A DNA stretch of 64,000 nucleotides from contig NZ_JAETXM010000012.1 in the NCBI RefSeq assembly GCF_024494465.1, positions 60,569 to 124,568 on the forward strand, given 5' to 3'. Of the stretch, positions 26,543 through 34,038 are shown one piece after another (position 1 is the stretch's first letter; the number at the start of each line of letters is the position of its first letter). A model generated the notes under the pieces. That model did not search any database. It was given only the letters and a program-made list of their open reading frames with translations, and was not told the origin of the DNA. The stretch is from Bacillus sp. V3B. GTDB taxonomy: Bacteria; Bacillota; Bacilli; Bacillales; Cytobacillaceae. The translations under genes were made by a program, and so were the position numbers.

Positions 26543-26949
26543 TCATTTCTCTATCATATTAACTACATTCTCTCCACCACGAACAGCTTGTACGTTTACT
26601 CTCATACCCTGTACTCTATCTACATATTTCTCAGCAAGCTTTTGTGCAGCCTCATCGCTTATAGATCTATCTAATACAAGTGTCCCAATAGCCATATTAT
26701 CTTGTGTATATACTTGACCGTCAATGACACCTTTTTCTTCTTTCACTTTCATGGTTAGTTCGTTGTTTTGTTTTGCTTTGATTGTGATTGGGTGTTTTCT
26801 TTCTTATTAGCGACTTGTTCAATTGTTCCCTGTTCATCTATTTCACCAGGTAGATCATTGTCTACTCCACCTGTACTTTCATTATTTGGAGAACATCCAA
26901 CCATGAATAGTAATATCATGATGATACTCATCAAAAGTTTCAGTTTCAT
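26543..26949 (-). pseudogene. YhcN/YlaJ-like sporulation lipoprotein, frameshifted
   Basis: Two adjacent frames make one protein. The first (26949-26755) starts with a lipoprotein signal, LLMSIIMILLFMVGC, followed by an acidic, Asn/Gln-rich linker. The second (to 26543) reads GVIDGQVYTQDNMAIGTLVL and AAQKLAEKYVDRVQGMRVNV, the membrane-proximal alpha/beta domain of YhcN/YlaJ proteins of the forespore. They join if one base is restored in the A-rich tract near 26765-26800. Read as drawn, the first frame ends in TAA two bases before ATG of the second. Either a real frameshift or a sequencing error. Confidence 0.6.
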
Positions 26950-27065
26950 TCATACATCCCTTTTCCCGAATATTTTTTGAAAAGCTCTATAGGTTACATT
27001 AATTTGGATACTTAATCATATCTATAAAAATGGAATTTTGATTTTCTGAAAAAGGAGATGATTAA

Positions 27066-27548
27066 TTGTATCCATACTATTATTATCGCGTTAACAACTG
27101 GGAACCTACTTTATTATTGTTGCGCCGAAGTTTATATGCTGAAGAAATGGTATGTACTATGAGTAGTGAGCTTTTCCATATACCAGAAACCAAGGACTTA
27201 AAAGGGAATAGTGAGATGCATAGTCATCTAGTCCCTGCTTCGTATCACCGTGTAACCGCAGTAGGGTCAGCCCAAAGGCTAAAAAATGGTGAACAACAGC
27301 AATCCATTATTGAAACAATGACAGCTTGTATACTAAATGCTGAAACCCAGGATCGAAAAGTAGATGAATGGTTAAATAGGATGGAGAAAAATGCCAGTCC
27401 AGAATATAAACCGGTTATTCAAGTGATTATCAAATGGCAAGAACAAGCAAAATCCTATTTAAAACAGGCAAAAGAAGCTTTACAATCAATGGGAGTTTCC
27501 TTTCCAGTTTCACAGGAACAACAGGGTGACCAAGAAAATGATTATTAG
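27066..27548 (+). CDS. Hypothetical protein with Tyr-rich start, possibly coat-related
   Basis: 160 residues starting TTG 27066, with AAGGAG eight bases upstream, an excellent site. The N-terminus YPYYYYRVNNWEP is Tyr-rich as in several spore coat proteins. The central and C-terminal part is helical and charged (DEWLNRMEKNASPEYKPV, EQAKSYLKQAKEALQSMG), ending Gln/Asp-rich. No signal peptide or membrane segment. A terminator follows at 27597. I do not recognise a named family. A spore-coat or ferritin-like helical role is a guess from composition. Confidence 0.6.
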   Translation: MYPYYYYRVNNWEPTLLLLRRSLYAEEMVCTMSSELFHIPETKDLKGNSEMHSHLVPASYHRVTAVGSAQRLKNGEQQQSIIETMTACILNAETQDRKVDEWLNRMEKNASPEYKPVIQVIIKWQEQAKSYLKQAKEALQSMGVSFPVSQEQQGDQENDY

Positions 27549-27596
27549 TTTGACAAGTCTAGCGTCAAGAAAATCATAAAAGTTTTAAATAAAATC

Positions 27597-27629
27597 AAAA
27601 AACTAATCCTCGGTCGGATTAGTTTTTTA
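27597..27629. terminator. Bidirectional terminator between ORF and tRNA cluster
   Basis: AAAAAACTAATCC and GGATTAGTTTTTT flank a six-base loop. It serves the gene from the left and the tRNA cluster from the right. A degenerate copy stands at 32707-32741. Confidence 0.8.
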
Positions 27630-27703
27630 TGCGCCTTAGAGGATTCGAACCTCTGACCTACGGCTTAGAAGGCCGTTGCTCTATCCAGCTGAGCTAAAAG
27701 CGC
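27630..27703 (-). tRNA. tRNA-Arg (anticodon TCT)
   Basis: Cloverleaf with acceptor GCGCTTT/AAGGCGC (G-T pair), D-arm AGCTC..GAGC, anticodon loop CTTCTAA and T-arm AGAGGTTCGAATCCTCT. CCA is not encoded. Last member of the five-tRNA minus-strand cluster. Confidence 0.93.
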
Positions 27704-27713
27704 GACATATATA

Positions 27714-27804
27714 TGGCGGAGAAGGAGGGATTTGAACCCTCGCGCCGCTCGCGCGACCTACACCCTTAGCAGGGGCGCCTCTTCAGCCACTTGAGTACTT
27801 CCCC
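27714..27804 (-). tRNA. tRNA-Ser (anticodon GCT)
   Basis: Class-II tRNA with a long variable arm, loop CTGCTAA, acceptor GGGGAAG/CTTCTCC and encoded CCA. An identical copy lies at 32826-32916. Confidence 0.95.
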
Positions 27805-27817
27805 ATAAACATAAAAA

Positions 27818-27901
27818 TGGTGGAGGGGGACGGATTCGAACCGCCGAACCCAAAGGAGCGGATTTACAGTCCGCCGCGTTTAGCCACTTCGCTACCCCTC
27901 C
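27818..27901 (-). tRNA. tRNA-Tyr (anticodon GTA)
   Basis: Class-II tRNA with acceptor GGAGGGG/CCCCTCC, anticodon loop CTGTAAA, variable arm CTCCTTTGGG, and encoded CCA. Confidence 0.95.
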
Positions 27902-27931
27902 ATTTTGTCTGAGAGACTAATGGAATAAAAC

Positions 27932-28024
27932 TGGAGGAGGAAGAGGGATTCGAACCCCCGCGCGGTTTGACCCGCCTGTCGGTTTTCAAGACCGATCCCT
28001 TCAGCCAGACTTGGGTATTCCTCC
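27932..28024 (-). tRNA. tRNA-Ser (anticodon TGA), unusual T discriminator
   Basis: Long variable arm, anticodon loop CTTGAAA, acceptor GGAGGAA/TTCCTCC followed by T then CCA. Bacterial serine tRNAs normally carry G at the discriminator position, so T is unusual. Confidence 0.9.
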
Positions 28025-28035
28025 GAATGGTTAAA

Positions 28036-28111
28036 TGGTGGAGCCTAGCGGGATCGAACCGCTGACCTCCTGCGTGCAAGGCAGGCGCTCTCCCAGCTGA
28101 GCTAAGGCCCC
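28036..28111 (-). tRNA. tRNA-Ala (anticodon TGC)
   Basis: Acceptor GGGGCCT/AGGCTCC, loop CTTGCAC, T-arm CAGCGGTTCGATCCCGCT, encoded CCA. First gene of the leftward tRNA cluster. Confidence 0.95.
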
Positions 28112-28332
28112 AATCAATGTACGAATCTATAATCATTATCGCCCTAGCGACAGAAATAAATATACCATTTATATTCATAGAAGTAAACTTCTTTTTATTT
28201 CCATATCATTTAGTTGAAAGTAAGAGAAAAATCGATAAACTACATAAATAATGAAATCAATAAATCACCTTTTATCCAGTTCTTGCTGAACCAGCACAGG
28301 AAAATATACCTGGTATTGTTCGCCTAACTATT

Positions 28333-28371
28333 AAAAAGCGGAGACACCAACTGTGGTGTTTCCACTTTTTT
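28333..28371 (-). terminator. Terminator of the BsuPI-domain gene
   Basis: On the minus strand AAAAAGTGGAAACACCA pairs with TGGTGTCTCCGCTTTTTAA around a short loop. Confidence 0.8.
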
Positions 28372-28375
28372 ACTA

Positions 28376-28819
28376 TTATTTCACAGTAAACTCTTTTGTC
28401 ACTTTATATGCTTTTCCGTCTTTTGGTGTCAGCCAGGCGGTAAGAGTATACCTTCCCGTTGTTAGACTCAGATCACGAAGATCCATTTCATAGCTCAATG
28501 TCTCGCCTTGCTTCACTGTTTCTTTTCCCAAAACCTGTAAGAAGGAAGTGACGCTCGAAAAAAGATAGATTTGTTCTCCTTCTTTTGTCTCTACCGAGTA
28601 ATCAAACCTCTGAGAGCTCGTAAATTTTAGTGTTACCTCTTCTTCCGTTTGATTTTTCACTTCATATTGAAAAATCAAGGGACTCTTCTCCTCTAAAGTC
28701 GCCACCATTTCACCCGCCACTATACCACTCCCATCACTATTCGTTTCAACACCGTTGTTGGCTGTACTGCATCCGACAAGCAAAAGTCCCAGCAACAATA
28801 GGATACATGCTTTCCTCAT
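28376..28819 (-). CDS. BsuPI-domain lipoprotein
   Basis: 147-residue secreted lipoprotein. The lipobox LLLVGCS is at residues 12-18 after a basic start. A Ser/Asn/Gly linker leads into a BsuPI-type immunoglobulin-like domain, named after the B. subtilis intracellular proteinase inhibitor, with PLIFQYEVKNQTEEEVTLKF, SSQRFDYSVET and the closing YTLTAWLTPKDGKAY. Probably anchored outside the membrane with a binding or inhibitory role. The target is unknown. Monocistronic with its own terminator. Confidence 0.8.
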   Translation of the reverse strand: MRKACILLLLGLLLVGCSTANNGVETNSDGSGIVAGEMVATLEEKSPLIFQYEVKNQTEEEVTLKFTSSQRFDYSVETKEGEQIYLFSSVTSFLQVLGKETVKQGETLSYEMDLRDLSLTTGRYTLTAWLTPKDGKAYKVTKEFTVK

Positions 28820-28845
28820 TGCCTTGCCTCACCTCACTTCAGTTC

Positions 28846-28905
28846 AAGGGGACAGTTCGGCTGCTCACTTTAAAGCGGAGATCCCCACGTATTGTTTTTT
28901 CAAAG
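28846..28905. repeat. REP-like GGGGAC hairpin copy
   Basis: GGGGACAGTTCGGCTGCTCA followed by CTTTAAAGCGGAGATCCCC and ACGTATTG repeats the text around the bioA terminator (19131-19192). It lies directly upstream of the BsuPI-domain gene. Confidence 0.55.
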
Positions 28906-29094
28906 TAATGCTTCGGCTAGTAAAGTATAGAATTGAATTTTGTCTTGAAAGTTATATGCATTGGCAATGATCATGAATTCTTCCGTTTGATACCGCTCAC
29001 TTAACTGAAGCAATTCATTTTTCACTTTTTCGGGAGTTCCCACAATGATTTGTTTTCGATTTTCTTGAATTTTGACTCGATCTTCTTTTGACAA
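28900..29094 (-). pseudogene. LLM-class flavin monooxygenase C-terminal remnant
   Basis: 64 codons read KQIIVGTPEKVKNELLQLSE and EFMIIANAYNFQDKIQFYTL, the closing part of bacterial-luciferase-like monooxygenases where VGTPEQVxxQL and the ELLA tail are conserved. The whole catalytic TIM-barrel N-terminus is missing and a REP-like unit lies at its 3' end. Non-functional. Confidence 0.65.
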
Positions 29095-29245
29095 AGACCT
29101 GCTTTATGATTGTTTATTAGTAATTCTACCTCAGGCATTACCTTCTTTAAAATGTATCTATCAAATACTATCTCTATTTCTGCTTTGCTATCACTTGTGA
29201 TACGGTTCCCTTGCTTTTACGGTTTACGGTAAAGCAATCTTTCTA

Positions 29246-29797
29246 CTATCCAAAGCGCCCCAATGCACTTAAATCGGCTAGAGATAATTGACTAACTACT
29301 TCATAACTATTTCCTTTTCCTCTAGGCTTTACAATAACTGTTCCCATGTTTGAAATGTGACCCAACCCAATCCCTTTAGGAAAATTGTGAGCGATAATAA
29401 CCTTATGACTTCCATGCGCTGGTTTAATTTCTAACACTGACTGAAGATTGTCTACTATTCTTTTCCTTTCTTCATTTGATAAATTTCTACTCAACTTATA
29501 TATCTCAACCCAAAAGGCATCAACTTTAACATTTACACTTCCGAAAGCCAACTGTGCTGTTTCTATAGTTCTACAAAAAGGACTCGTGATGATAGGATAA
29601 CTAATAGGTATTCGCAAATTTCGGAGAACTTCTCCATAATAAATGGCCTGCCTCCTTCCCCTTTCAGAAAGATTTCTTTGGGTAAAACAATTTTGAAAAT
29701 TTAAATTAGGTAAATCTTCTCCAACCGTTGCCTCACCGTGTCTAGCATAGAATATAAATCCTCCATCTCTAAGGGAATCAAGTAATGATCTTTTCAA
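29246..29797 (-). CDS. Histidine phosphatase family protein
   Basis: Phosphoglycerate-mutase-fold phosphatase of about 183 residues. The catalytic ARHGEATVG holds the phospho-accepting His (about residue 19), the Arg of SPFCRTIETAQLA is the second phosphate ligand, and AHNFPKG supplies the second histidine. TTG 29797 is preferred because AAGGAG lies eight bases upstream, inside the longer frame to ATG 29833. Substrate unknown. Hairpin TTGCTTT..AAAGCAA at about 29208-29236 is the probable terminator. Confidence 0.78.
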   Translation of the reverse strand: MKRSLLDSLRDGGFIFYARHGEATVGEDLPNLNFQNCFTQRNLSERGRRQAIYYGEVLRNLRIPISYPIITSPFCRTIETAQLAFGSVNVKVDAFWVEIYKLSRNLSNEERKRIVDNLQSVLEIKPAHGSHKVIIAHNFPKGIGLGHISNMGTVIVKPRGKGNSYEVVSQLSLADLSALGRFG

Positions 29798-29972
29798 TCC
29801 ATCTTCTCCTTCCATGTAACTATTCCCTATCACTGTTCGTAATCACAAGTTGGATCGTTTATTCAATTTATATTCCCAGTTCGTATTTTCTAAGCATGAT
29901 AAAAAAATAATTTTTAATCTGTTTGTTAAAATATCTGTGAATTCCCTTCCATAAAATTATTATTCTACATAA

Positions 29973-30092
29973 TTACGAGTACTTAAAAACAAAAATGGTA
30001 GATATATCGGACGAAGGGATTTTTATTTTAATATATGTATTTAGCACATAATGTTGTTAGTTTTTTTGGGGGATCGTTGTCTATTTATTTGT
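29973..30092 (+). repeat. About 120-bp interspersed repeat, copy 3
   Basis: Third member of the family at 18892 and 26109: TTACGAGTACTTA, ATCGGACGAAGGGATTTTT, TTTAGCACATAATGTTGTTAG, GTCTATTTATTTG. The remainder of 29834-29972 has nothing recognisable. Confidence 0.75.
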
Positions 30093-30106
30093 ATACCCAA
30101 GTTAAA

Positions 30107-30133
30107 AAGCCAACTATCTGACGTAGTTGGCTT
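30107..30133 (-). terminator. Terminator of the PRPP-synthetase paralogue gene
   Basis: AAGCCAACTA and TAGTTGGCTT pair; on the minus strand TTTTTAAC follows. Confidence 0.8.
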
Positions 30134-30143
30134 CGCGCAAAAC

Positions 30144-31094
30144 TTATTCAAATAAGGGACTTACTGCTTTTTCATGATGAATCCGATCAATGGCCTCTAC
30201 TAGTAATGCTGCGACGGATATCGTTTTTATTTTTTTACTTGTTTTCTCATTTGATAACTGTATTGTATTTGTCACCACTAATTCATTAATCAGTGACGAT
30301 TCTATTTTATCAATGGCCTCATCTGTGAAAACAGGATGAGTACAGCCAGCATAAATTGATTTTGCTCCATTTTCTGCTAAGGCTCTAGCTGCTAAAGTAA
30401 TGGTTTTACCTGTATTAATTAAATCATCAATGATAATGGCATTTTTTCCTTTTACATTACCAATAACACTGATGGTTTCAACAGTACCCTCTTCAAGATT
30501 TCTTTTATCGACAAGGGCAAATGGAGCATGTAATAGGTTAGCCATTTTTCTTGCTCTTTTTATACTGCCATTATGTGGTGCTACAACGACGATATCGTCT
30601 AATCCTTTATTCTCAAAGTACTCTGTAAGGATTGGAACCCCAATGAGATGTTCAACAGGTATATCAAAGAAACCTTGAATTTGTGGAGAATGAAGGTCCA
30701 TTGTGAGAACTCTTGTTGCTCCAGCCGTTTCTAGAAGATTCGCCACTAATTTAGCCGTAATGGGCTCCCGGGACCGTGCCTTTCGATCTTGTCGAGCATA
30801 CCCATAATAAGGAATGACTACATTAATTTGACTTGCAGAAGCCCTTTTCAATGCATCAATCATGATTAAGAGCTCCAAAATATGCTGGTTAACTGGGTAC
30901 GAAGTGGATTGAATGACAAATACCTCACTGCCCCGAACATTTTCTTCTATATGGATTTGAATCTCTCCATCACTAAACTGAGAGACAGAGCACTTACCTA
31001 ACTCACATCCCAATAAATCTGCCATCTCTGTCGCTAGTTTTCGATTTGAATTTAATGCAAACATCTTAAATTTATTTTTTAGTTGATACGGCAC
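30144..31094 (-). CDS. prs: Ribose-phosphate pyrophosphokinase paralogue with altered active-site loops
   Basis: 316 residues with the full class-I PRPP-synthetase fold. [16 protein letters not shown], the ATP-binding [19 protein letters not shown] and [20 protein letters not shown] are intact. Three functional loops differ from standard Prs. The catalytic flexible loop is DKRNLEEG where Bacillus Prs has Lys-Arg-Arg, so the second catalytic Arg is Asn. The ribose-phosphate loop is [11 protein letters not shown] instead of IDDIIDTAGT. The SPDHGG-type loop is APHNGSI. It is not next to glmU/gcaD, so it is a second copy. Start GTG 31094. It may be a weak, specialised or regulatory PRPP-synthetase-like protein. 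Confidence 0.82.
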   Translation of the reverse strand: MPYQLKNKFKMFALNSNRKLATEMADLLGCELGKCSVSQFSDGEIQIHIEENVRGSEVFVIQSTSYPVNQHILELLIMIDALKRASASQINVVIPYYGYARQDRKARSREPITAKLVANLLETAGATRVLTMDLHSPQIQGFFDIPVEHLIGVPILTEYFENKGLDDIVVVAPHNGSIKRARKMANLLHAPFALVDKRNLEEGTVETISVIGNVKGKNAIIIDDLINTGKTITLAARALAENGAKSIYAGCTHPVFTDEAIDKIESSLINELVVTNTIQLSNEKTSKKIKTISVAALLVEAIDRIHHEKAVSPLFE

Positions 31095-31180
31095 CTTATG
31101 TCCCCCACACTATTTGAATTTCTGTTTTAAAACGATTATTTGTCTATTAATTAATTTTACTATAATTATTGATATAATTC

Positions 31181-31224
31181 ACTCCCTCTATAAATGTTGA
31201 TATATCAACATTTATAGAGGGAGT
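31181..31224. repeat. 44-bp perfect palindrome
   Basis: ACTCCCTCTATAAATGTTGA followed by its exact reverse complement, centred at 31202/31203, with a TATA core. It lies about 90 bases upstream of the PRPP-synthetase paralogue. No T-run follows on either side, so it could be an operator, a replication-arrest-like or MITE-derived palindrome. Confidence 0.7.
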
Positions 31225-31239
31225 CGGAATTTCTCTTGT

Positions 31240-31490
31240 TTAGGCGGTCCCAAACGAAACGCCTATTTCATGGAGCACCTTCCGATAGGCCATACTTAAT
31301 CGATCACATTGCAGGTGTAATTCGGCTTGAAAATCGAGTGGCAATAACTCGGGATTTTGGTTTTTAACAATGAACTCGGCCTTGCTCCATTAACCGATCT
31401 TGAAAATCAATAAATAGCTTTTCTGGATCATCCAAGGCGTAGTTACGCTCCATGATCATAAACGCTACACTAAGTTGTTCACACACGGGT
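31240..31490 (-). pseudogene. Decayed coding sequence, family not recognised
   Basis: Two frames carry protein-like text. The first is EQLSVAFMIMERNYALDD then PEKLFIDFQDRLMEQGR; after a frame change it continues EFIVKNQNPELLPLDFQAEL and HLQCDRLSMAYRKVLHE up to a stop near 31242. No start is seen. A frameshifted relic of unknown function. Confidence 0.35.
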
Positions 31491-31603
31491 AAAACCATTA
31501 ATTAAGTATAAATCGAAAAACCCATCTGTTCCGACGATTTTCTTCTGGACACTCCCACAGCTAAAGCAGTCGGCTTTCTCATTCGGGAGATCTATAAAAA
31601 AGG

Positions 31604-31818
31604 TAAAGCCAGATCCTGAGCTATACTTACAACATTAGAGAAATTGGGGATTGGTGCAAAGCAAATGAAGCAATAGCGATCGAAGATTCTCCAAATGGAG
31701 CACATGCAGCCGTAGCAGCTAGTTATTCATATCGTAGCGATTAAAAACACAATTACAAAACCATTACCATTTAGTATAAGACATTACACGATCGACTCTT
31801 TAGAAGACTATGAATGAC
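31604..31818 (+). pseudogene. HAD / beta-phosphoglucomutase-like remnant
   Basis: Text in shifting plus-strand frames spells the C-terminal half of a YhcW/PgmB-type HAD phosphatase: KPDPELYL, then LEKLGIGAKQ, then NEAIAIEDSPNGAHAAVAAS (motif IV), and finally ITKPLPFSIRHYTIDSLED. At least two frameshifts and stops interrupt it. Clearly dead. Confidence 0.65.
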
Positions 31819-31922
31819 AGGGTTTAGTTGATAAGCATGACTCCAAATAAACTTATAAAAAGCATATGTCTTCTCACTAATGCCATAAGAAGCTGAGCTA
31901 GATTCAACTAAGGGAGGTTACA

Positions 31923-31981
31923 GAACTGAATCCCGAATAGTAGACACTTTTAAAAAAGTGGACCTATTCGGGATTCAGTTC
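31923..31981. mobile_element. Solo IS-end palindrome (IS3/IS150-type)
   Basis: GAACTGAATCCCGAATAG and CTATTCGGGATTCAGTTC are perfect 18-base arms around AGACACTTTT/AAAAAAGTGGAC. The sequence resembles the terminal inverted repeats of IS150-group elements joined head to head. No transposase remains. Confidence 0.4.
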
Positions 31982-32033
31982 AACTTTTAAGACTCCTTCT
32001 TTTTAAAGAACTATGTAGAACGAGATCGTGCCA

Positions 32034-32294
32034 TTAGTGATGAAAGAATCCTAAAGCATATCGAACCCCTTGATGAATATCTTTGGTTTCATATGCAGCT
32101 AAGTCATCAAAAGTGATTTTCATCTTTACGTCTTCTAACTCGTAACCGCTATCCAAATCTATATCCAACCGTATTTCATACCCTTCAGCATGATCTTTTG
32201 TCTCAATAATATTAAAACTCCGAATGGATGTACCTGTTTCATAAAAAAACGGCACTAATGAATCATTCTCTATTGGTTCTAATGAATCTGTCAT
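32034..32294 (-). CDS. Hypothetical acidic protein
   Basis: 86 residues from ATG 32294 (MTDSLEPIEN); 32309 is a longer alternative. No signal peptide or membrane segment. The sequence GYEIRLDIDLDSGYELED then VKMKITFDDLAAYETKDIHQ suggests a small beta-rich cytoplasmic protein. No family recognised. The ribosome binding site is weak (GGTGGT). The neighbouring 43-residue gene upstream may share its promoter. Confidence 0.5.
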   Translation of the reverse strand: MTDSLEPIENDSLVPFFYETGTSIRSFNIIETKDHAEGYEIRLDIDLDSGYELEDVKMKITFDDLAAYETKDIHQGVRYALGFFHH

Positions 32295-32381
32295 ACATAC
32301 CACCACCATTCTTTCTTCAAGCTATATCTTTTACGGTATTAAAAAAACATTAGGCTGCCTTTTTAATATAGGTCATGATCA

Positions 32382-32513
32382 TTATTTTCTATTTCTGCCT
32401 TCAGTTTGGTTTTTTTGTCCGTACCGAAGCTGCCCAGCGTCTTGTTCTCCTTTTTGTTTATTCAATTTCCCTTTCAAGTTAACGTTAGGAATGTTTATTT
32501 CTTTTTCATCCAT
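32382..32513 (-). CDS. Small charged protein (43 aa)
   Basis: ATG 32513 is preceded by a consensus GGAGGTG at seven bases, which strongly supports translation. The product is hydrophilic, Lys/Gln/Asn-rich (EKEINIPNVNLKGKLN, then QLRYGQKNQTEGRNRK), and ends at TAA 32382. The composition resembles small forespore or minor spore proteins, but I cannot place it in a named family. Located upstream of the 86-residue hypothetical gene, separated by 87 bases. Confidence 0.55.
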   Translation of the reverse strand: MDEKEINIPNVNLKGKLNKQKGEQDAGQLRYGQKNQTEGRNRK

Positions 32514-32575
32514 GTTTTTCACCTCCGATTCATTATTATGGCATTTTATCTAAGAATTATGTTCATTTATGAATA

Positions 32576-32611
32576 CTCCCACCACTTAATTTTCTAACGA
32601 AAATTTGAAGA
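32576..32611 (+). repeat. Short repeat with AATTTTC/GAAAATT hairpin, copy A
   Basis: CTTAATTTTCTAACGAAAAT with TTGA following matches 34016-34050, where it truncates an MFS gene. Possibly the end of a small mobile element. Confidence 0.45.
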
Positions 32612-32706
32612 AGGGGTACTCTTAGCAATATTGATAGATTTCCCGAACAAGAAAGCCCACTTCTTGACAGTAATATAATGAACACGATAAAAGTTTTAAC
32701 TAAATG

Positions 32707-32741
32707 CAAAAAAACTAATCCCTAATCGGATTAGTTTCTTT
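32707..32741. terminator. Terminator, degenerate copy of 27597-27629
   Basis: AAAAAAACTAATCC and GGATTAGTTTCTTTT. It precedes the second tRNA cluster just as its paralogue precedes the first. Confidence 0.7.
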
Positions 32742-32743
32742 TA

Positions 32744-32817
32744 TGCGCCTTAGAGGATTCGAACCTCTAACCTACGGCTTCGAAGGCCGTTGCTCTATCC
32801 AGTTGAGCTAAAGGCGC
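32744..32817 (-). tRNA. tRNA-Arg (anticodon TCG)
   Basis: Acceptor GCGCCTT/AAGGCGC, anticodon loop CTTCGAA, T-arm AGAGGTTCGAATCCTCT. Differs from the Arg(TCT) gene at 27630 mainly in the anticodon and a few stem pairs, so anticodon switching within a duplicated gene is visible. Confidence 0.9.
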
Positions 32818-32825
32818 AATATATA

Positions 32826-32916
32826 TGGCGGAGAAGGAGGGATTTGAACCCTCGCGCCGCTCGCGCGACCTACACCCTTAGCAGGGGCGCCTCTTCAGCC
32901 ACTTGAGTACTTCCCC
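32826..32916 (-). tRNA. tRNA-Ser (anticodon GCT), second copy
   Basis: Identical over its full 91 bases to 27714-27804, including encoded CCA. Confidence 0.95.
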
Positions 32917-32935
32917 GTAAAAATCAAAATCGTAT

Positions 32936-32985
32936 AAAGGGGGACGGATTCAAACCGCTGACCTTCTGCGTGCAAGGCCCCAATC
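32936..32985 (-). pseudogene. Chimeric tRNA-Tyr/tRNA-Ala remnant
   Basis: GGGGGACGGATTCAAACCGC corresponds to the 3' part of tRNA-Tyr, and it runs directly into CTGACCTTCTGCGTGCAAGG and CCCCAATCAAC from tRNA-Ala and its upstream flank. A deletion that removed Tyr 5', Ser(TGA) and Ala 3' parts explains this. Confidence 0.8.
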
Positions 32986-33245
32986 AACATACGAATATGT
33001 TAAAAACCTTAAAATCAATATCGTTTTAGCGACATCAATTAATATATCATTTTAATTCATGGAAGTCAACTTCTTATTATCAAAAAATATTTATTTTGGT
33101 CCTATTGATAAAATCTCTAATATTTTTGAAATAGATGATATTAGACAAATAATTGAACTTATTGAAATCACAGATAAAGGGTGATACATGTAATCATGTA
33201 CGATATATACCACCCTCTAACTCCCCCCTTTTGTCTTGTAAAGTC

Positions 33246-33512
33246 TTAGTCTTCGTCCATTATTTCATCAAAAGCTGAGGACACTTTATCAAATTCCTCA
33301 TCGCTTTCAATGGCTGTAAAGTCACCATCCTGGTCAACCTTTAAAAAGAAGATATCAATATCTTCCTCTGTTTCTTCTTGAAGATCTTCCACAAAGCTGA
33401 CTGCAACGTATTCTACCTCTTCAACATTTATCGCTGTCAGTACTTCAACTTCGTGCTCCTGGTCATTTTCATCGCTAATCGTAAAGACTTCGCCTACTTC
33501 AATTTTTTCCAT
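33246..33512 (-). CDS. DUF1292-family protein
   Basis: 88-residue highly acidic cytoplasmic protein. The beta-rich core VGEVFTISDENDQEHEVEVL then EYVAVSF and DIDIFFLKVDQDGDF is typical of DUF1292 (YrzB-like) proteins of Firmicutes. Function unknown; YrzB sits in a conserved operon in B. subtilis, but here the gene is alone. A GAGGGGC site precedes ATG 33512. Confidence 0.8.
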   Translation of the reverse strand: MEKIEVGEVFTISDENDQEHEVEVLTAINVEEVEYVAVSFVEDLQEETEEDIDIFFLKVDQDGDFTAIESDEEFDKVSSAFDEIMDED

Positions 33513-33772
33513 GCTATAGCCCCTCTCTTTTTTGAAAAACTCTCTTGCACTAATAACTGCACAAAAGTATTCATAATCATTTTATTTCCAAAGAAGAATA
33601 GATTCATTCAGGAAATTCAGATTTAAAAGCCTAATATACCATAAAACAACAATAGCATCTGGAAATTCATTTAAGAATTTCAACCATATATACATAAGTT
33701 ATTCAAAAATTAACCTATAGATAAATGGGCAATTCCCTTTTGATTTGTTATCCTTACCTAGGAGGTTTTGAC

Positions 33773-34038
33773 ATGAAAACACAAGCACAAAAACTAATCC
33801 CCATTTATCTACGCCCTTTTATTACGGATGGGTCATTGTCTTTATATCAGGACTAGGAGTATTCTTTTCAGGTTCCGGCCAAACATATTCTATTTCCGTT
33901 TTTATTGATTCCTATATTCGTGACTTCGGCTGGAGTCGTTCTCAAGTTTCGGCGGTCTATTCAATGGCAACACTGGCAGCCGGACTCTGTATGTTTTTCG
34001 TGGGCCGCTTTACGTTCACCCCCTCCTTAATTTTCTAA
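33773..34038 (+). pseudogene. MFS transporter 5' remnant
   Basis: A good start region (AGGAGG, ATG 33773) opens a frame that shifts after about 17 codons. The continuing frame reads YGWVIVFISGLGVFFSGSGQ, FIDSYIRDFGWSRSQVSAVY and LAAGLCMFFVGRF, the first two helices of an OFA/MCT-type MFS carrier. The text then ends at the short repeat at 34016. Frameshifted and truncated. Confidence 0.75.

Noticed and set aside
27864..28178. 104-codon ORF over the tRNA cluster
   Set aside because: It covers four tRNA genes; not a protein gene.
31181..31224. Reading the 44-bp palindrome as a simple terminator
   Set aside because: No T-run on either strand and no gene ends next to it.
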